The notes beneath the pieces were generated by a model, which did not search any database, had not been told where the DNA came from, and was given only the letters and a program-made list of their open reading frames with translations. A stretch of 64,000 bases of DNA, from assembly GCF_002269385.1 (NCBI RefSeq), contig NZ_CP022957.1, positions 1 through 64,000 of the forward strand. The letters are read 5' to 3'. Below, piece by piece: positions 43,994 to 53,256 of this stretch; the stretch's first letter is position 1, and each line of letters begins with the position of its first letter. Position numbers and translations under genes: made by a program. The stretch is from Maribacter cobaltidurans. Lineage in GTDB: Bacteria > Bacteroidota > Bacteroidia > Flavobacteriales > Flavobacteriaceae.

Positions 43994-45451
43994 TTACCTT
44001 TTTCCAAAAAATTTTGCAAGAACCAACTGTATATCCTCGGATATCTTTAATTTATATAAAATAAATATATAAATACCTCCTATCAGAAAGCTCTTTAAGG
44101 CAATATTGAGCAAAGGATGAAAGGGAAATTCAACAAAATAGAATAATGCACTAAGAATGATGACCAAGACCAGGACCTTGAAAGTCTCATTTGTAAAAGG
44201 CTGTATACCAAATTTCGACTTCACATAATATAACTTCAAGGTATTGTATATAAAAAAGGCCGAAAAACTGGCTATGGCCGCACCATTTAATCCGTAAGCA
44301 GGTATAAGCCATACGTTAAAACAAATCGCCATTAAGGCCAATAGTACACCAAAGAATAAAATCGATTGATAATAGTTGGAATTGTATAATATGGAGTTAT
44401 TATTTCCCAAAAGGGAATCATATACCTTCGCCAAGCCAATCCAAAAAACAATGGTAAAACCCTGGCTATAGTTCGATGGAAGTAGTTGATATAAATCCTT
44501 CAGGTTTAAAATAATTAGGACCAAAAGTAAAGCCGATATAATAAACAAGGTTAAGGAACTTTTTTGATATAGGGTCTTTAAGGATTTGAAATTACCTGTA
44601 TTTATATATTCCGCGGTCATTGGGTATGTAATTTGATGCATGGCCCGTGCAGGTACCGCAATCACGGTAGCCATGAATCCGGCAACGGCGTAGTAAGCCA
44701 CATTCTCAATGGGTAAGTAATTGTTCAGCATTACTTTGTCCACCTCCATAAGGACTATGGCCGTTGATCCACCAAGAATAATCAGTGCGCTATATTTTAG
44801 AATTTTAGTCCAATTGACCGGTAGTTCAAAAATGAATTTGGGAAATCGAAGCCGGTAGGCATATATCTTCATTAGAATGGTCCTTAACAAATAAAAGCCC
44901 ACCAACGCATTTATGAAAAAGGGAACGTCTATAACCTTAACCCATAACAATATCAATAACACAGTCTGCCCTACCCTGCAGAAGATTTCTTTCAAAAAAT
45001 TCCCGAATACCGACTTCATACCAATCCTTGCCCAAGCATAAAATACCTCAAAGTACGCCATGGCGATGCCTATAATAAAAATATGCCAAACATAATCCCT
45101 AACTACCGGATTTTCCCTCGACAAAAGATTTCCGATGGCCTCATTGGCGAAGTAACTCAATACGGCCAATGGAACTATAAAAATAAACGGCAAAAAAAGC
45201 ATCATGGTCAGAAACTTATCCTGCTCCTCTTGCTTTGTAAAACCACTGTAAAACTTTACAAGACTATTAGGTACTCCAAAGGCTAAAATGGGCATTAGAA
45301 TGCCGGAAACGGAAGTGATTACCTGAATAAGACCAAAGCTTTCAGGTTCCATAAAATTTGTAAACAAAAACAAATAATTAACGGCTCCAATAGCAAAACC
45401 AAAATAGGTGACTATGGTATTATTCAAAGATTGTTTAAGTACGATTCCCAT
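43994..45451 (-). CDS. Polysaccharide biosynthesis / lipid-linked oligosaccharide flippase (Wzx-like)
   Basis: A 485-residue MATE/MVF-fold protein with about 12-14 helices. The N-terminus NNTIVTYFGFAIGAVNYLFL is typical of Wzx-like flippases that move undecaprenyl-linked glycans across the inner membrane. The ATG overlaps the stop of the preceding glycosyltransferase as TAATG, so the two are translationally coupled. With YfhO and the glycosyltransferase it forms a surface glycan module. Confidence 0.87.
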   Translation of the reverse strand: MGIVLKQSLNNTIVTYFGFAIGAVNYLFLFTNFMEPESFGLIQVITSVSGILMPILAFGVPNSLVKFYSGFTKQEEQDKFLTMMLFLPFIFIVPLAVLSYFANEAIGNLLSRENPVVRDYVWHIFIIGIAMAYFEVFYAWARIGMKSVFGNFLKEIFCRVGQTVLLILLWVKVIDVPFFINALVGFYLLRTILMKIYAYRLRFPKFIFELPVNWTKILKYSALIILGGSTAIVLMEVDKVMLNNYLPIENVAYYAVAGFMATVIAVPARAMHQITYPMTAEYINTGNFKSLKTLYQKSSLTLFIISALLLVLIILNLKDLYQLLPSNYSQGFTIVFWIGLAKVYDSLLGNNNSILYNSNYYQSILFFGVLLALMAICFNVWLIPAYGLNGAAIASFSAFFIYNTLKLYYVKSKFGIQPFTNETFKVLVLVIILSALFYFVEFPFHPLLNIALKSFLIGGIYIFILYKLKISEDIQLVLAKFFGKR

Positions 45452-46722
45452 TAAATGTATTCTGCTAATTGCCTGGTAAGTTCCTTTCTACTATATTTTT
45501 CAATATGTTGGGACGATATGGTCAAAGATTGGTCCTCATAGGATTCAAACCAATTTAAAATTACATTTTTAAGTTCGGAATTTGCCGTATAATCAAAGAC
45601 CTTACCCGATTTCGTTTCCGTAATCATCTCAGCAACTTCCCATCCAGATGGGCCAATTCCCAAAATAGGCCTATTGGCCCACAGATACTCAAAATACTTT
45701 CCCGGAATGATTCCAAGAGTCTCTTCGGAGTCAATTTCCACCAAAAGTAATATTTGGGATTTTAACTGATATTCCACGGCTTGATCATGAGGTAAATATC
45801 CGATGACATTTACATGTTTTTCAAGTCCATATTCTTGTATCGAATTAAGAATGTTTTCCCCAAGGACTCCCACAAAATTTAATTCTAAAGAGGACTTAAA
45901 ATCAGGATTATCACGCACTAATTCCCCTAGTACCTTCCACAAATTAATCGGATTTCTATCCGCAAGCATGGAACCTATATGGGAAATGGTAAACTTTTTA
46001 TCCAATTCAGCTGATGTACTTTCAGGTAAAGCGTATCCATTGGTGATTACTTTGATCGGCTTGGTAGTAATTTGTTCAAACTCCTGTTTAGTCGTCTTAC
46101 TAGTGACCACAATTTTATCGGCACTATTTAAAACCCGATACTCCAAATCCTTGTGTTTTTTTTGGGCGTTGGAAGATAACTTTAATTTTTTGTGATACCC
46201 TATCGAGGTCCAGGGATCCCTAAAATCCGCAATCCATTGAAGATGATGTTGTTCCTTTAGTTTTAAGCCGATTAAATGCAGACTATGTGGCGGTCCGGTG
46301 GTGATTATAGTCCCTATGTCATGCTCCTTAAGTACACGGCCAAGGAAACGAACCGATGGTCTTACCCAAAATTTACGCGCATCCGGTATAAAGAGGTTTC
46401 CCCTTACCCAGAGCATTAGTCGTTCCAATACGGATTGGTTTTTTGGAGTTATCACCCCTGAACTTATTCGTTTGGTCTTCTTGCCAGACAAAAGGGAAGA
46501 AAGCCCATAAGGTTCAAAAATAGGTTGTTTATAACATTTAATATCCTTGGGAATCTCATCCATCAATGAATCATCGATTAAAGGATAATGTGGATTCTCG
46601 GGAATATAAACTATAGGGGCAACATCAAAATCAGGTAAATACTTTACAAATTTTAGCCACCGTTGTACTCCAGGGCCACCAGCGGGCGGCCAGTAATACG
46701 TAATGACCAGAACTTTTTTCAT
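45451..46722 (-). CDS. GT-B glycosyltransferase (family 4-like)
   Basis: A glycosyltransferase of 423 residues, start at 46722 as TAATG with the stop of the YfhO gene. It opens with KVLVITYYWPPAGGPGVQRW, a GT4-like N-terminal domain. The C-terminal half shows SHIGSMLADRNPINLWKVL, INVIGYLPHDQAVEYQLKSQ and LGIIPGKYFEYLWANRPILG, the nucleotide-sugar-binding region. It probably adds a sugar to an undecaprenyl- or lipid-linked glycan that the next gene flips. Donor and acceptor unknown. Confidence 0.85.
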   Translation of the reverse strand: MKKVLVITYYWPPAGGPGVQRWLKFVKYLPDFDVAPIVYIPENPHYPLIDDSLMDEIPKDIKCYKQPIFEPYGLSSLLSGKKTKRISSGVITPKNQSVLERLMLWVRGNLFIPDARKFWVRPSVRFLGRVLKEHDIGTIITTGPPHSLHLIGLKLKEQHHLQWIADFRDPWTSIGYHKKLKLSSNAQKKHKDLEYRVLNSADKIVVTSKTTKQEFEQITTKPIKVITNGYALPESTSAELDKKFTISHIGSMLADRNPINLWKVLGELVRDNPDFKSSLELNFVGVLGENILNSIQEYGLEKHVNVIGYLPHDQAVEYQLKSQILLLVEIDSEETLGIIPGKYFEYLWANRPILGIGPSGWEVAEMITETKSGKVFDYTANSELKNVILNWFESYEDQSLTISSQHIEKYSRKELTRQLAEYI

Positions 46723-49154
46723 TAGGATTCCTCCTTTCTTCGTTTCCAAAAAGAGTATCCTATACCACCTAGTAGCACTAAACCAAGCAGAATAGTACTT
46801 GCCAAAGTAATCTGACTTCCTTTTGCAACTACTTGGGGTTCAAATTTAAATTCTACGGTATGATTACCCTCAGGAATTCGCATGGCCCTTAGTACATAAT
46901 CTACCTTAAAATGGTCCGTTGGTTTCCCATCTATATAGGCGTTCCAGCCATTGGGGTAATACATTTCACTAAATACGGCAATCCCAGCATTAGGATTGTT
47001 GGACCTATAGGTAAGGTGATTGGGCTCATAGTCCGTTAGTGTAATCGTAGCCGTGGAATCTACCTGATAATCCAACCTATTTACATTCTCTACTTTGCTT
47101 GCATTGAATACCGCAGTAGTCTTGGTATCAAGGCTATCCAACGCTATGATTTCCTCATCCGCTGAGTTTACACTTTTTAATTGTGAAACAAACCAAGCAT
47201 TACCATTTGCATTGGGATTTTGAATTGGAAAAATGTTTCCTTCCTGATCTTGCCTAATGACATACTTTACATTAAGCATATTGAAAACGGAAAGATTACC
47301 CTTGTAAATATGGAACTCAAAAAGATCTTGCATGCCTGCGGGCTTGGCGGCATGGTATCCCGTTATGCTATTATGAAAGTAAGCCGTCTTTGCAGAGTCA
47401 AAACCATCAGTTTGGTCAAAAACCCGGTAAACACCTTCATCTTCCATAATTTGTTTGTCCGCGGCCGATGCCTGAAACGGCTCCAACATCCTTCTTTTGG
47501 CAACGAAATTATCGGCATTCACATACCTAAGATTCACACCGACCAAATCAAAAACCACCAGTAGCCCAATACCCAAGACCACTAAATTTTCCTTGAGTTT
47601 TCCTTTTAGGTAAAACCAAAGCAATCCAAGTGTTAGTATCACATAAATTAAAGAGCGTAAAAGGTCATTGGTATATACTGCCTTGCGGTCCAATTTTAGC
47701 ATCTCCGGCAACTCCTCAAGTCCGGTCATTCGTAACCTGTTATCCGTTGGACCTACAAAATCGAACATCCCTTTTGACAAAAACAGCACAATTCCCAAAC
47801 CGAGCATTACGCCTCCTGCGTACTTTAAGGATTTCAATTTATCGTCTTGGCTAACTTTGCCCGAAAAGACCTTTTTCAAGGCCAAAATGGCTAGAATAGG
47901 GACGCAGAGCTCCAAAATTATCTGTATGGAAGAAACAGCCCTGAATTTGTCGTACAAGGGAAAATAATCAATCATAAAATTGGTGGGGCCACTGAAATTT
48001 TTCCCCCATGATAAAATGAGTGATAACAAAACTCCGAATAACAACCACCATTTGTGTTTGCCCTTCACCAAAAATAAACCGAGTACAAATAGAAAAAATA
48101 GGATAGCCCCAATATAGGCAGGACCAGAAGTACCCGGCTGCTGCCCCCAATATAACGGAAGTCCACTAACAAAATCCAAAGCGCTGGACCTTGGCAACCC
48201 CTTATCTATTAAATATTTAAAAGATTTAGAATCCTCCCCAAGATTTTCTTGGCTAGCCCCGCCGAACAATCTGGGTACGAAAAGATTTAGGGATTCTGCA
48301 ACCCCATAGCTCCACTGGGTAATATATTCCTTACTGAGTCCTCCGGTACTTTCTTTTGGCGAACCATCTGGATTAATGGTGAGCTCGCTTTTGCCCCTTG
48401 TACTCCAATCTGCATATTCCTTCGTAGCCAATAAGCTGGTAGCATTTGCGCATATTCCCAAAACCACGGCACAAATTAAAATACCAACAGAAATAAAATA
48501 ATGCCTTAATTCCTTCCTTTTAATGGCATCCACCAAATAGACTATGCCCAAAACCAACACCAACAACATAAAGTAATAGGTCATCTGGTAGTGGTTGGCC
48601 ACTATTTCCAGGGCCATTCCCAAAGCGGCGACCAAAAATCCGTACAGATACTTTTTTCTAAATACAAGTACGATACCCGCCAATAGAATGGGCAAATACC
48701 CAAGTGCATGTGCCTTGGCGTTATGTCCTGCTCCAATTATTATAATCAGGTAAGTTGAAAAACCAAAGGCAAGTGCTCCTACTATAGCCAATCTGTAATC
48801 TACTTTTAGACAACAGAGAAGAATATAAAAACCGATAAAATAAAGAAATAAATAATCTGCGGGTCTGGGTAAAAACCGAATAAGCCTATCCAAATCCTTA
48901 ATGTAATTGTGAGGATAATTTGCACCTAACTGATACGTAGGCATTCCACCAAAAGCACTATTGGTCCAGTAAGGTTCCGTTTCAGTTTTTTTTCTGAAAT
49001 CATTCTGTTCCTTGGCCATGCCCGTATATTGGGCTATATCATTCTGAAAAATTACTTTTCCCTGAAGTACCGGGTGAAAGTATGCCAGAGCGACGATTAT
49101 AAAGAATACGGTTACAAAAAAATGGGTGAAAAAGAATTTTAGACCTTTCTTCAT
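46722..49154 (-). CDS. YfhO-family membrane protein
   Basis: An 810-residue multipass protein (about a dozen helices) of the YfhO family, related to GT-C glycosyltransferases, probably adding sugars from a lipid-linked donor outside the membrane. The N-terminus (FFTHFFVTVFFIIVALAYFH) and the loop EPYWTNSAFGGMPTYQLGA are recognisable. The C-terminal 150 residues form a beta-rich extracytoplasmic domain with YPNGWNAYIDGKPTDHFKV and a last helix. It is the first gene of the coupled glycan unit and lies 28 bases downstream of the DUF4834 gene. Confidence 0.87.
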   Translation of the reverse strand: MKKGLKFFFTHFFVTVFFIIVALAYFHPVLQGKVIFQNDIAQYTGMAKEQNDFRKKTETEPYWTNSAFGGMPTYQLGANYPHNYIKDLDRLIRFLPRPADYLFLYFIGFYILLCCLKVDYRLAIVGALAFGFSTYLIIIIGAGHNAKAHALGYLPILLAGIVLVFRKKYLYGFLVAALGMALEIVANHYQMTYYFMLLVLVLGIVYLVDAIKRKELRHYFISVGILICAVVLGICANATSLLATKEYADWSTRGKSELTINPDGSPKESTGGLSKEYITQWSYGVAESLNLFVPRLFGGASQENLGEDSKSFKYLIDKGLPRSSALDFVSGLPLYWGQQPGTSGPAYIGAILFFLFVLGLFLVKGKHKWWLLFGVLLSLILSWGKNFSGPTNFMIDYFPLYDKFRAVSSIQIILELCVPILAILALKKVFSGKVSQDDKLKSLKYAGGVMLGLGIVLFLSKGMFDFVGPTDNRLRMTGLEELPEMLKLDRKAVYTNDLLRSLIYVILTLGLLWFYLKGKLKENLVVLGIGLLVVFDLVGVNLRYVNADNFVAKRRMLEPFQASAADKQIMEDEGVYRVFDQTDGFDSAKTAYFHNSITGYHAAKPAGMQDLFEFHIYKGNLSVFNMLNVKYVIRQDQEGNIFPIQNPNANGNAWFVSQLKSVNSADEEIIALDSLDTKTTAVFNASKVENVNRLDYQVDSTATITLTDYEPNHLTYRSNNPNAGIAVFSEMYYPNGWNAYIDGKPTDHFKVDYVLRAMRIPEGNHTVEFKFEPQVVAKGSQITLASTILLGLVLLGGIGYSFWKRRKEES

Positions 49155-49182
49155 GTTCCGGTGGTTGGTTAGACAAAGATAG

Positions 49183-49446
49183 CTAGTCTAGTTCTTCAAA
49201 ATCTATATATTCCCCAACTTTTTCGGATTTGCTCTTCTTTGCGGTCGATTTTTTATTGATAATAACATCACCTACCTGTTCATCCCGCTTATCGGATTCC
49301 TGATTAAAACCCTCAAAAGTCTTTCTGATATGGGACTCTGTTTTCTTGGCTGCGTAATTCAATATTTGGGGTGCGAACATTCTTACCAGAATCTTTAGCA
49401 AATAATACACCAAAAGAATTACCAATATTGCCTTTAAAAATGCCAT
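49183..49446 (-). CDS. DUF4834 small membrane-anchored protein
   Basis: An 87-residue protein with one N-terminal helix (AFLKAILVILLVYYLLKILV) and a charged tail ending VGEYIDFEELD. This fits the DUF4834 family, found almost only in Bacteroidetes. It is the promoter-proximal gene of the YfhO / glycosyltransferase / flippase unit. Function unknown. An inverted repeat AATACAA / TTGTATT lies upstream at 49471-49492. Confidence 0.82.
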   Translation of the reverse strand: MAFLKAILVILLVYYLLKILVRMFAPQILNYAAKKTESHIRKTFEGFNQESDKRDEQVGDVIINKKSTAKKSKSEKVGEYIDFEELD

Positions 49447-49470
49447 TTATTTAGATTGTTATATATCAAA

Positions 49471-49492
49471 AATACAATTATCACGTTGTATT
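49471..49492. promoter_or_regulatory. Inverted repeat in the divergent DUF4834 / transporter intergenic region
   Basis: AATACAA at 49471-49477 and TTGTATT at 49486-49492, 8 bases apart, in the 86-base gap between divergent genes. It could be an operator for both. On the minus strand it overlaps a TATTTTTG -7-like box (complement of 49467-49474). Evidence is only symmetry and position. Confidence 0.3.
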
Positions 49493-49532
49493 ACTAGATT
49501 CAAAGTATTAAAATAATTATAAAGTCGTTTCC

Positions 49533-50618
49533 ATGGGCAAACCCTTTAGTACCAAAAGAATCCTATTTCAAATTTTAGTTGGGTCTATCGTTCACTTTAG
49601 TGCCGTTGCACAATATACGGATGTCATTAATTCCAATAGACCGGGACTTTCCGTTAGCGCCTATGCAGTGGGCAAAAACGTGGTACAGGCAGAAATGGGC
49701 CTATTTTATGAGCAAAGCGACCATACGCTGCTTAATACACAATCCGATCTTTGGGGAACAAATTTTTCTCTTCGTTATGGGCTACTTTTTGAGCAATTGG
49801 AACTAAACTATGAAGGCACCTTCCAAGATCAAGATATTATCTATAATAACTTCGACCTAAAAGCGAAAAGAAGGGATTTCTCCAGAAATAGGCTCGGATT
49901 AAAGTTCTTGGTATATGACCCATATAAAAATCCGGAACGGAATAAACCAAATCTTTATAGCTGGCGTGCCAACCACAAATTTCAATTTAAAAATCTGCTT
50001 CCGGCCATATCTATTTACGCCGGCGCCAATTTTGTATTAGGAGACAATCCCTACTATCCTGGAGAACCTACCATTTCACCAAGAGCCATGATTGCAACTC
50101 AAAGTAGATTGACCCCAAGAATGGTCATGATTACCAATACGGCCTACGATAGAATTGGTACGGATGACCCTGAGTTGAGTTATTTAATATCTTTTTCCCA
50201 TGCCTTTAGAAACCCTAAATGGAGCGCATTCATGGAGCACCAAGGTATACAGAGCGATAGATATTCCGATTTATTGTTACGAGGAGGAGTCGCCTATTTG
50301 ATCAATGAACGCGTTCAGGTAGACCTTGGACTTGGGGCAAGCTTCAAAAATACACCTTCCCGAGTGTTTGTTAGTGCTGGAGGATCCTACCGGTTCGATT
50401 TTCATAAGGACAAGCTAATCCCAATAGACGACCAGAACCCTATAGGTTCCGGGGGACCTATCAAGAAAAACTCCATGAAAAAGGAAAAACGGAAAAATAA
50501 AAAGTCAAGGGGAAATGGCGCTGAAGATATTGATTTAGGTCCGTCCAAAAAACAATTGAGAAAACTCAAAAAGGCCCAAAAGAAAAACAACAGGGACGAT
50601 AGCGAAATAGATTTTTAA
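49533..50618 (+). CDS. Outer-membrane transporter-like protein (phenol-degradation meta-pathway family)
   Basis: A 361-residue exported protein with signal peptide (RILFQILVGSIVHFSAVAQ). The beta-barrel pattern begins with SNRPGLSVSAYAVGKNVVQ, which matches the MetA-pathway transporter family of Bacteroidetes. It ends after the barrel with a Lys/Asp-rich tail (KNSMKKEKRKNKKSRG and DDSEIDF) that is not part of the barrel. Substrate unknown; the family name is historical. Confidence 0.75.
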   Translation: MGKPFSTKRILFQILVGSIVHFSAVAQYTDVINSNRPGLSVSAYAVGKNVVQAEMGLFYEQSDHTLLNTQSDLWGTNFSLRYGLLFEQLELNYEGTFQDQDIIYNNFDLKAKRRDFSRNRLGLKFLVYDPYKNPERNKPNLYSWRANHKFQFKNLLPAISIYAGANFVLGDNPYYPGEPTISPRAMIATQSRLTPRMVMITNTAYDRIGTDDPELSYLISFSHAFRNPKWSAFMEHQGIQSDRYSDLLLRGGVAYLINERVQVDLGLGASFKNTPSRVFVSAGGSYRFDFHKDKLIPIDDQNPIGSGGPIKKNSMKKEKRKNKKSRGNGAEDIDLGPSKKQLRKLKKAQKKNNRDDSEIDF

Positions 50619-50705
50619 TCAATCCCGATACTACACCAATTTAACTTGACCTTTCTTTCAGGTATTGATTAATATTCCTAATATTGATGCTTCTAATATT
50701 CATCA

Positions 50706-51824
50706 ATGATAACAATCAAAGAGGTTTCAAGCAAAGAAGATTTGAGAAAGTTTGTAACCTTTCCCTTTTCACTTTACAAGGATTCGCCATATTGGGTTCC
50801 GCCCATTATCAAAGATGAACTGGACACGTTTAACAAGGATAAAAACCCCATATTCAAAGATGCAGAAGCTTGGTATTTTCTTGCTTACGATGGTGATAAA
50901 ATAGTAGGTAGGATAGCCGCGATAATTAATAATTTAGAGGTAAACCACCAGAAAGTGAAAAAAATGAGGTTTGGTTGGTTTGATTTTATTGATAACACGG
51001 AGGTATCCAAACTTCTTCTTGATAAGGTAGCAGAAATAGGTTCTCGCAATGGTCTGGAATATATGGAAGGGCCAGTAGGGTTTTCCAACCTGGATAAGGT
51101 GGGGGTGCTTGTGGAAGGCTTTGATCATATAGGCTCCATGATAACTTGGTACAATTATCCTTACTATGAAAGCCATTACAAAAATCTTGGGTTTGTAAAG
51201 GAAAAGGAATACATGGAAAATAAATTTCCTGCCAGTAATGCTGACCCTGCCCTCTTCACAAAATTGAATGATCTCGTCAAAAAAAGATATGGTTTAACTG
51301 AAATGAACTTTAGCACTAGCAAGGAGGTAATGCCCTATGCCGATGAAATGTTCGATCTTTTCAATGAAACCTATTCCAAACTTTCGTCGTTTGTGCCCAT
51401 TACGGAAAAACAAAAAGCGTATTTCAAGAAAAAGTACATCAGTTTTATTAATCCGGAGTATATAAAATTCATTAGGGACAAAAATGAAAAATTAATTGCC
51501 TTTGCTATAGTTATGCCCTCCTACTCCAAGGCTTTACAAAAGGCGAATGGTAAATTGCTCCCTTTTGGTATTTTTCATTTACTAAGAGCAAAGAAAAACA
51601 GCAAAGACGTAACTTTCTATCTTATTGGAATTCATCCAGATTACCAAAATAAAGGAGTTACAGCGGTAATATTCAACGAGTACTATAAAACCTTTAAAGA
51701 AAAAGGTATTGAAATGTGTTACAGAACGCCAGAATTGGAAGAGAATATTGCCATCAAACAAATGTGGAAACATTTTGATCCGGTTATTTACAAAAGGAGA
51801 AGAACCTTTAGAAAAAGTCTTTAA
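50706..51824 (+). CDS. GNAT-like acyltransferase family protein
   Basis: A 372-residue cytoplasmic protein. The C-terminal part shows FYLIGIHPDYQNKGVTAVIF, resembling the acetyl-CoA-binding loop of GNAT enzymes, and the N-terminus (FLAYDGDKIVGRIAAIINN) resembles the central GNAT strand. It is probably a double-GNAT-fold acyltransferase, found widely in Bacteroidetes, with unknown acceptor. A strong terminator follows directly. Confidence 0.7.
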   Translation: MITIKEVSSKEDLRKFVTFPFSLYKDSPYWVPPIIKDELDTFNKDKNPIFKDAEAWYFLAYDGDKIVGRIAAIINNLEVNHQKVKKMRFGWFDFIDNTEVSKLLLDKVAEIGSRNGLEYMEGPVGFSNLDKVGVLVEGFDHIGSMITWYNYPYYESHYKNLGFVKEKEYMENKFPASNADPALFTKLNDLVKKRYGLTEMNFSTSKEVMPYADEMFDLFNETYSKLSSFVPITEKQKAYFKKKYISFINPEYIKFIRDKNEKLIAFAIVMPSYSKALQKANGKLLPFGIFHLLRAKKNSKDVTFYLIGIHPDYQNKGVTAVIFNEYYKTFKEKGIEMCYRTPELEENIAIKQMWKHFDPVIYKRRRTFRKSL

Positions 51825-51857
51825 AAAAAGCCCTTACTTTTAAAGTAAGGGCTTTTT
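51825..51857. terminator. Terminator between convergent genes
   Basis: CCCTTACTTT at 51831-51840 pairs with AAAGTAAGGG at 51842-51851, extended by AAAAAG/CTTTTT on both sides. It lies immediately after the GNAT-like stop and 22 bases after the end of the convergent AOS gene. Confidence 0.85.
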
Positions 51858-51879
51858 AACTAATTAATTTTTATTAATG

Positions 51880-53139
51880 TTACTCTCCCATGGCTGCTGC
51901 CACCGCTGCGGAAAGTCGTTTATACGTACCATTTTTAAGCCTATCCCTGATTGCTGAAAAAGCATCCAAAGTTTCTGCAATGTCCTCCATTGTATGTGTG
52001 GCGGTAGGTATCAATCTCAAAAGTATAAGTCCTTTTGGGATTACAGGGTACACCACAATAGAACAGAAAATACCATAATTCTCTCGCAAATCCTTAACCA
52101 AGGCCATGGCCTCTGGAATGCTTCCATTGAGATAAACTGGGGTTACACAACTTGTAGTGGTCCCAATATCAAAACCTCTTTCCTTTAACCCGTTCTGTAA
52201 TGCATTGACGTTTTCCCATAGCTTGGCCTTTAATTCAGGCATGGTCCGTAACATATCCAAACGTTTCAAAGCCCCCTTAACATATACCATAGGAAGGGAT
52301 TTTGCAAACATTTGGGAGCGTAGATTATATTTTAAATAATCTATAATTTCTTGATCCGCCGCAACAAAGGCTCCAATACCTGCCATTGATTTTGCGAAGG
52401 TGGCCAAATAAACATCGATATCTTCTTGTACACCTTGCTCCTCACCGGCACCGGCACCCGTTTTACCCAACGTTCCAAAACCATGGGCATCATCAACAAG
52501 CAGTCTAAAATTGTATTTCTTCTTTAGGGCCACTATCTCTTTCAAAATACCTTGTTCCCCCCGCATACCGAACACACCTTCAGAAATAACTAAAATACCT
52601 CCTCCAGTCTGATCTGCCATTTTGGTGGCCCGTTCCAAATTCTTTTCAAGGCTTTCTACATTATTGTGCGTAAAAGTGAACCTTTTACCCATATGCAATC
52701 TAACACCATCAATAATACATGCATGGCAATCCACATCATACACGATGATGTCATCCTTGGTGACCAATGCATCGATAACCGACATGAATCCTTGATAGCC
52801 AAAATTCAATAGGTAGGAAGCTTCTTTTTGCGCGAATGCGGCCAACTCCTTTTCCAATTGTTCATGAAAATCCGTATGTCCACTCATCATTCGAGCACCC
52901 ATAGGATAAGCGGCTCCGTGTTCCGCTGCGGCTTCCCCATCAACTTTTTTAATTTCCGGCAAGTTCGCAAGACCTAAGTAATCATTAATACTCCAAGTAA
53001 TTACATCCTTTCCCTGAAATTTCATTCTATTGGAAATAGGTCCTTCCAATTTTGGAAACACAAAATATCCCTCTGCCTGTGACGCCCATTTTCCCAAAGG
53101 ACCCTTGTTCTCTATGATTCTTTCAAATAAGTCTCTCAT
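51880..53139 (-). CDS. Alpha-oxoamine synthase (serine palmitoyltransferase-like; probable cysteate acyltransferase for sulfonolipids)
   Basis: PLP enzyme of the alpha-oxoamine synthase family, which condenses an acyl thioester with an amino acid and loses CO2. It is 419 residues: stacking His139 in DCHACII, PLP-binding LLVDDAHGFG (Asp217, His219) and the Schiff-base lysine Lys250 in TFAKSMAG. The opening segment and the SINDYLGLANLPEIKK motif match the Bacteroidetes members shown to make sulfonolipid (capnine) backbones from cysteate. The next gene upstream is a cysteine-synthase-like enzyme, as in sulfonolipid loci. Sphingolipid synthesis (serine as substrate) is the alternative. Confidence 0.8.
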   Translation of the reverse strand: MRDLFERIIENKGPLGKWASQAEGYFVFPKLEGPISNRMKFQGKDVITWSINDYLGLANLPEIKKVDGEAAAEHGAAYPMGARMMSGHTDFHEQLEKELAAFAQKEASYLLNFGYQGFMSVIDALVTKDDIIVYDVDCHACIIDGVRLHMGKRFTFTHNNVESLEKNLERATKMADQTGGGILVISEGVFGMRGEQGILKEIVALKKKYNFRLLVDDAHGFGTLGKTGAGAGEEQGVQEDIDVYLATFAKSMAGIGAFVAADQEIIDYLKYNLRSQMFAKSLPMVYVKGALKRLDMLRTMPELKAKLWENVNALQNGLKERGFDIGTTTSCVTPVYLNGSIPEAMALVKDLRENYGIFCSIVVYPVIPKGLILLRLIPTATHTMEDIAETLDAFSAIRDRLKNGTYKRLSAAVAAAMGE

Positions 53140-53208
53140 TGCCTAAATTTGGTTCTGCCTGCAAAAGTAAAAATTTTTGGACAGCATTCATAAATATTTT
53201 ATTAATGG

Positions 53209-53235
53209 AAAAAGCGGGCTTTGGGCCCGCTTTTT
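53209..53235. terminator. Terminator downstream of the cysteate-synthase-like gene
   Basis: An 11-base-pair stem (AAAAAGCGGGC at 53209-53219 with GCCCGCTTTTT at 53225-53235) around a 5-base loop. It lies 22 bases after the minus-strand stop at 53257. It separates that gene from the acyltransferase gene, so the two may have separate transcripts. Confidence 0.8.
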
Positions 53236-53256
53236 CTAAAATGATATAGTTTATTA